This document shows, one piece after another, positions 14,895-15,917 of a stretch of 15,917 bases of DNA. Under the pieces are notes generated by a model. It saw nothing but the letters and a program-made list of their open reading frames with translations, had not been told where the DNA came from and made no database searches. This DNA is from Candidatus Omnitrophota bacterium (lineage in GTDB: Bacteria; Omnitrophota; Gorgyraeia; JABMRN01), in contig JAQVOV010000026.1 in the NCBI GenBank assembly GCA_028702395.1, positions 1 through 15,917 on the forward strand. Direction: 5' to 3'. Each line of letters opens with the position of its first letter. Position 1 is the stretch's first letter. The translations under genes were made by a program, and so were the position numbers.

Positions 14895-15840
14895 TAGCCT
14901 TGTTTTCCTCGATTATATAGCGCGGTCTATGTTTTACCTCACTATAAATGCGTGCTATGTATTCCCCTATTATACCCATAAAAAATATCTGTACTCCTCC
15001 TAGAAAATAAATTGATAAGATAAGAGACGTCCAGCCTGGGATAATATGTCCCATCGTTTTTGCGATCAAAACATACAACATATATATAAAAGAACCGATA
15101 GTTACAAGAAAACCAAAGAAAGTAATGTACCTTAACGGTGTATATGAGAATGCCGTAATACCGCTAAATGCCAAACAACATAATTTAAAGATAGAATATT
15201 TTGGTTTTCCGCCTATCCTCTTTGCTTTATCATATTCAACTTTATCTGACTTCAGACCCATTAAAGGAAAGATCCCTCTTAAGAAAATATTTCTTTCCTT
15301 GAACTTAGACAATATTCCGGCAGCTTTTTTGCTGACCAATCTAAAATCTGCATGATTAGCTACAATATCAACTCCCATTAACCTTAAAAGTTTATAATAG
15401 ATCTGTGCCGGTTTTCTTTTTAAAAAAGACTCTGAGATCCTTTTTTGGGGAACACCATATACTATTTCATTACCTTTATTGAATTTATCTATCATGATAG
15501 AGATCACATCAAGATCATCCTGCAGATCAGCATCTAACGTTATAATTGCATCACAACTATCTTTCATTTCCATCATTCCGGCAAAAATCGCAAGTTGATG
15601 TCCAAAGTTCCTTGAAAGTTTCAATCCCTTAACAAAAGGCTTGAACGTCATATTCTCACTGATCATTTTCCAAGAACTATCAGTGCTTCCGTCATCAACA
15701 AAGACAATTGAGCTATCTTCATCTATCTTTTTTTGTGATATAAGTCCTTTTAATACTGTCTCCATTTTACTTATAGTATCATGCAGGATCTCCTCTTCAT
15801 TAAAGCATGGCAGGATAAATATTATTTTTGGTATGCTCAT
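14887..15840 (-). CDS. GtrB/DPM1-like polyprenyl-phosphate glycosyltransferase (GT2)
   Basis: The product has 317 residues. A GT2 domain shows LPCFNEEE (10-17), FVDDGSTDSSW (47-57), LSRNFGHQLA (75-84), the metal-binding TLDADLQDD (101-109), and HADFRLVSK with RIGGKPKYS (208-216) further on. Two C-terminal membrane segments (about 236-260 and 268-294) follow, then RPRYIIEE. This is the layout of GtrB, YkcC and ArnC-type enzymes, which transfer a sugar from a nucleotide donor to undecaprenyl phosphate on the cytoplasmic face for later use outside. The sugar cannot be inferred. The frame extends to 15894, but ATG 15840 is chosen because GGAGAAG lies upstream and MSIPKIIFILPCFNEEE is the family N-terminus; the extra 18 codons would translate a repeat array. 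A methyltransferase gene overlaps its end. Confidence 0.9.
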   Translation of the reverse strand: MSIPKIIFILPCFNEEEILHDTISKMETVLKGLISQKKIDEDSSIVFVDDGSTDSSWKMISENMTFKPFVKGLKLSRNFGHQLAIFAGMMEMKDSCDAIITLDADLQDDLDVISIMIDKFNKGNEIVYGVPQKRISESFLKRKPAQIYYKLLRLMGVDIVANHADFRLVSKKAAGILSKFKERNIFLRGIFPLMGLKSDKVEYDKAKRIGGKPKYSIFKLCCLAFSGITAFSYTPLRYITFFGFLVTIGSFIYMLYVLIAKTMGHIIPGWTSLILSIYFLGGVQIFFMGIIGEYIARIYSEVKHRPRYIIEENKANG

Positions 15841-15851
15841 ATAACTTCTCC

Positions 15852-15898
15852 GTTGTATGCGTATATGGGTACTGTGTAAGGTGTACTGTGTCATGAGT
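15852..15898. repeat. heptamer array (NNACNCA type) upstream of the gtrB-like gene
   Basis: Read on the minus strand, 7-nt units that keep AC at the same phase run from 15898 almost to the ribosome site, for example ACTCATG, ACACAGT, and later ACACAGT again. GTACTGTGT occurs at 15869-15877 and 15883-15891 on the plus strand, exactly 14 nt apart. The 16-mer at 15883-15898 is the reverse complement of 5476-5491 upstream of dnaG. Confidence 0.65.
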
Positions 15899-15917
15899 AA
15901 ACTAAGAAACGTAATGT

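Overview
All fourteen genes in this window lie on the minus strand, so transcription runs from high to low coordinates. The base composition is AT-rich (roughly a third G+C by eye). The gene content is bacterial chromosome housekeeping: sigma factor, primase, excision repair, tRNA and rRNA modification, biotin ligase, plus envelope glycan genes. No plasmid, phage or IS genes are seen. The protein style, the GTAGGGGC/GCCCCTAC palindromes and the CTGCCGGCAG insert suggest an uncultured Gram-negative-type lineage such as Candidatus Omnitrophota. That is an inference from general familiarity and not a proven assignment.

In transcription order: (1) 15840-14217, a GtrB/DPM1-like polyprenyl-phosphate glycosyltransferase overlapping a class I SAM methyltransferase; (2) 14128-10626, a 502-aa multi-pass membrane protein (possibly GT-C-like) followed 11 bp later by uvrB; (3) 10395-9448, birA; (4) 9265-7249, an rsmE-mtaB pair for rRNA and tRNA modification; (5) 7184-1948, a strong extended -10 promoter driving cvpA - NIF3-like - dnaG - rpoD, a version of the macromolecular synthesis operon with dnaG and rpoD 5 bp apart; (6) 1747-1163, a 2H-phosphoesterase/RNA ligase-like protein; (7) 1107-1, a second good promoter driving a small secreted protein and then a STAS-PilZ fusion cut by the window edge.

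The most unusual content lies between the genes. Five intergenic sites hold short degenerate tandem arrays whose unit is always 7 nt although the consensus differs (TGACTAG; NNACNCA including AGACGCA and TGACACA; ATAAAAG/GTAAAAA). A sixth gap (14129-14216) shows a weak version. Several arrays are bracketed by, or form, 9-14 bp inverted repeats. Two are fused to a second repeat family, GTAGGGGC...GCCCCTAC palindromes. One of those palindromes carries another palindrome (GCCTGCCGGCAGGC) inside it. The arrays touch stop codons (uvrB, birA) and start regions (dnaG, gtrB), and are absent from the two gaps that have clear sigma-70 promoters. They resemble in form the heptanucleotide STRR arrays known from filamentous cyanobacteria. 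I found no tRNA, rRNA, CRISPR array or defence system, and no gap of 300 bases without a gene or repeat.
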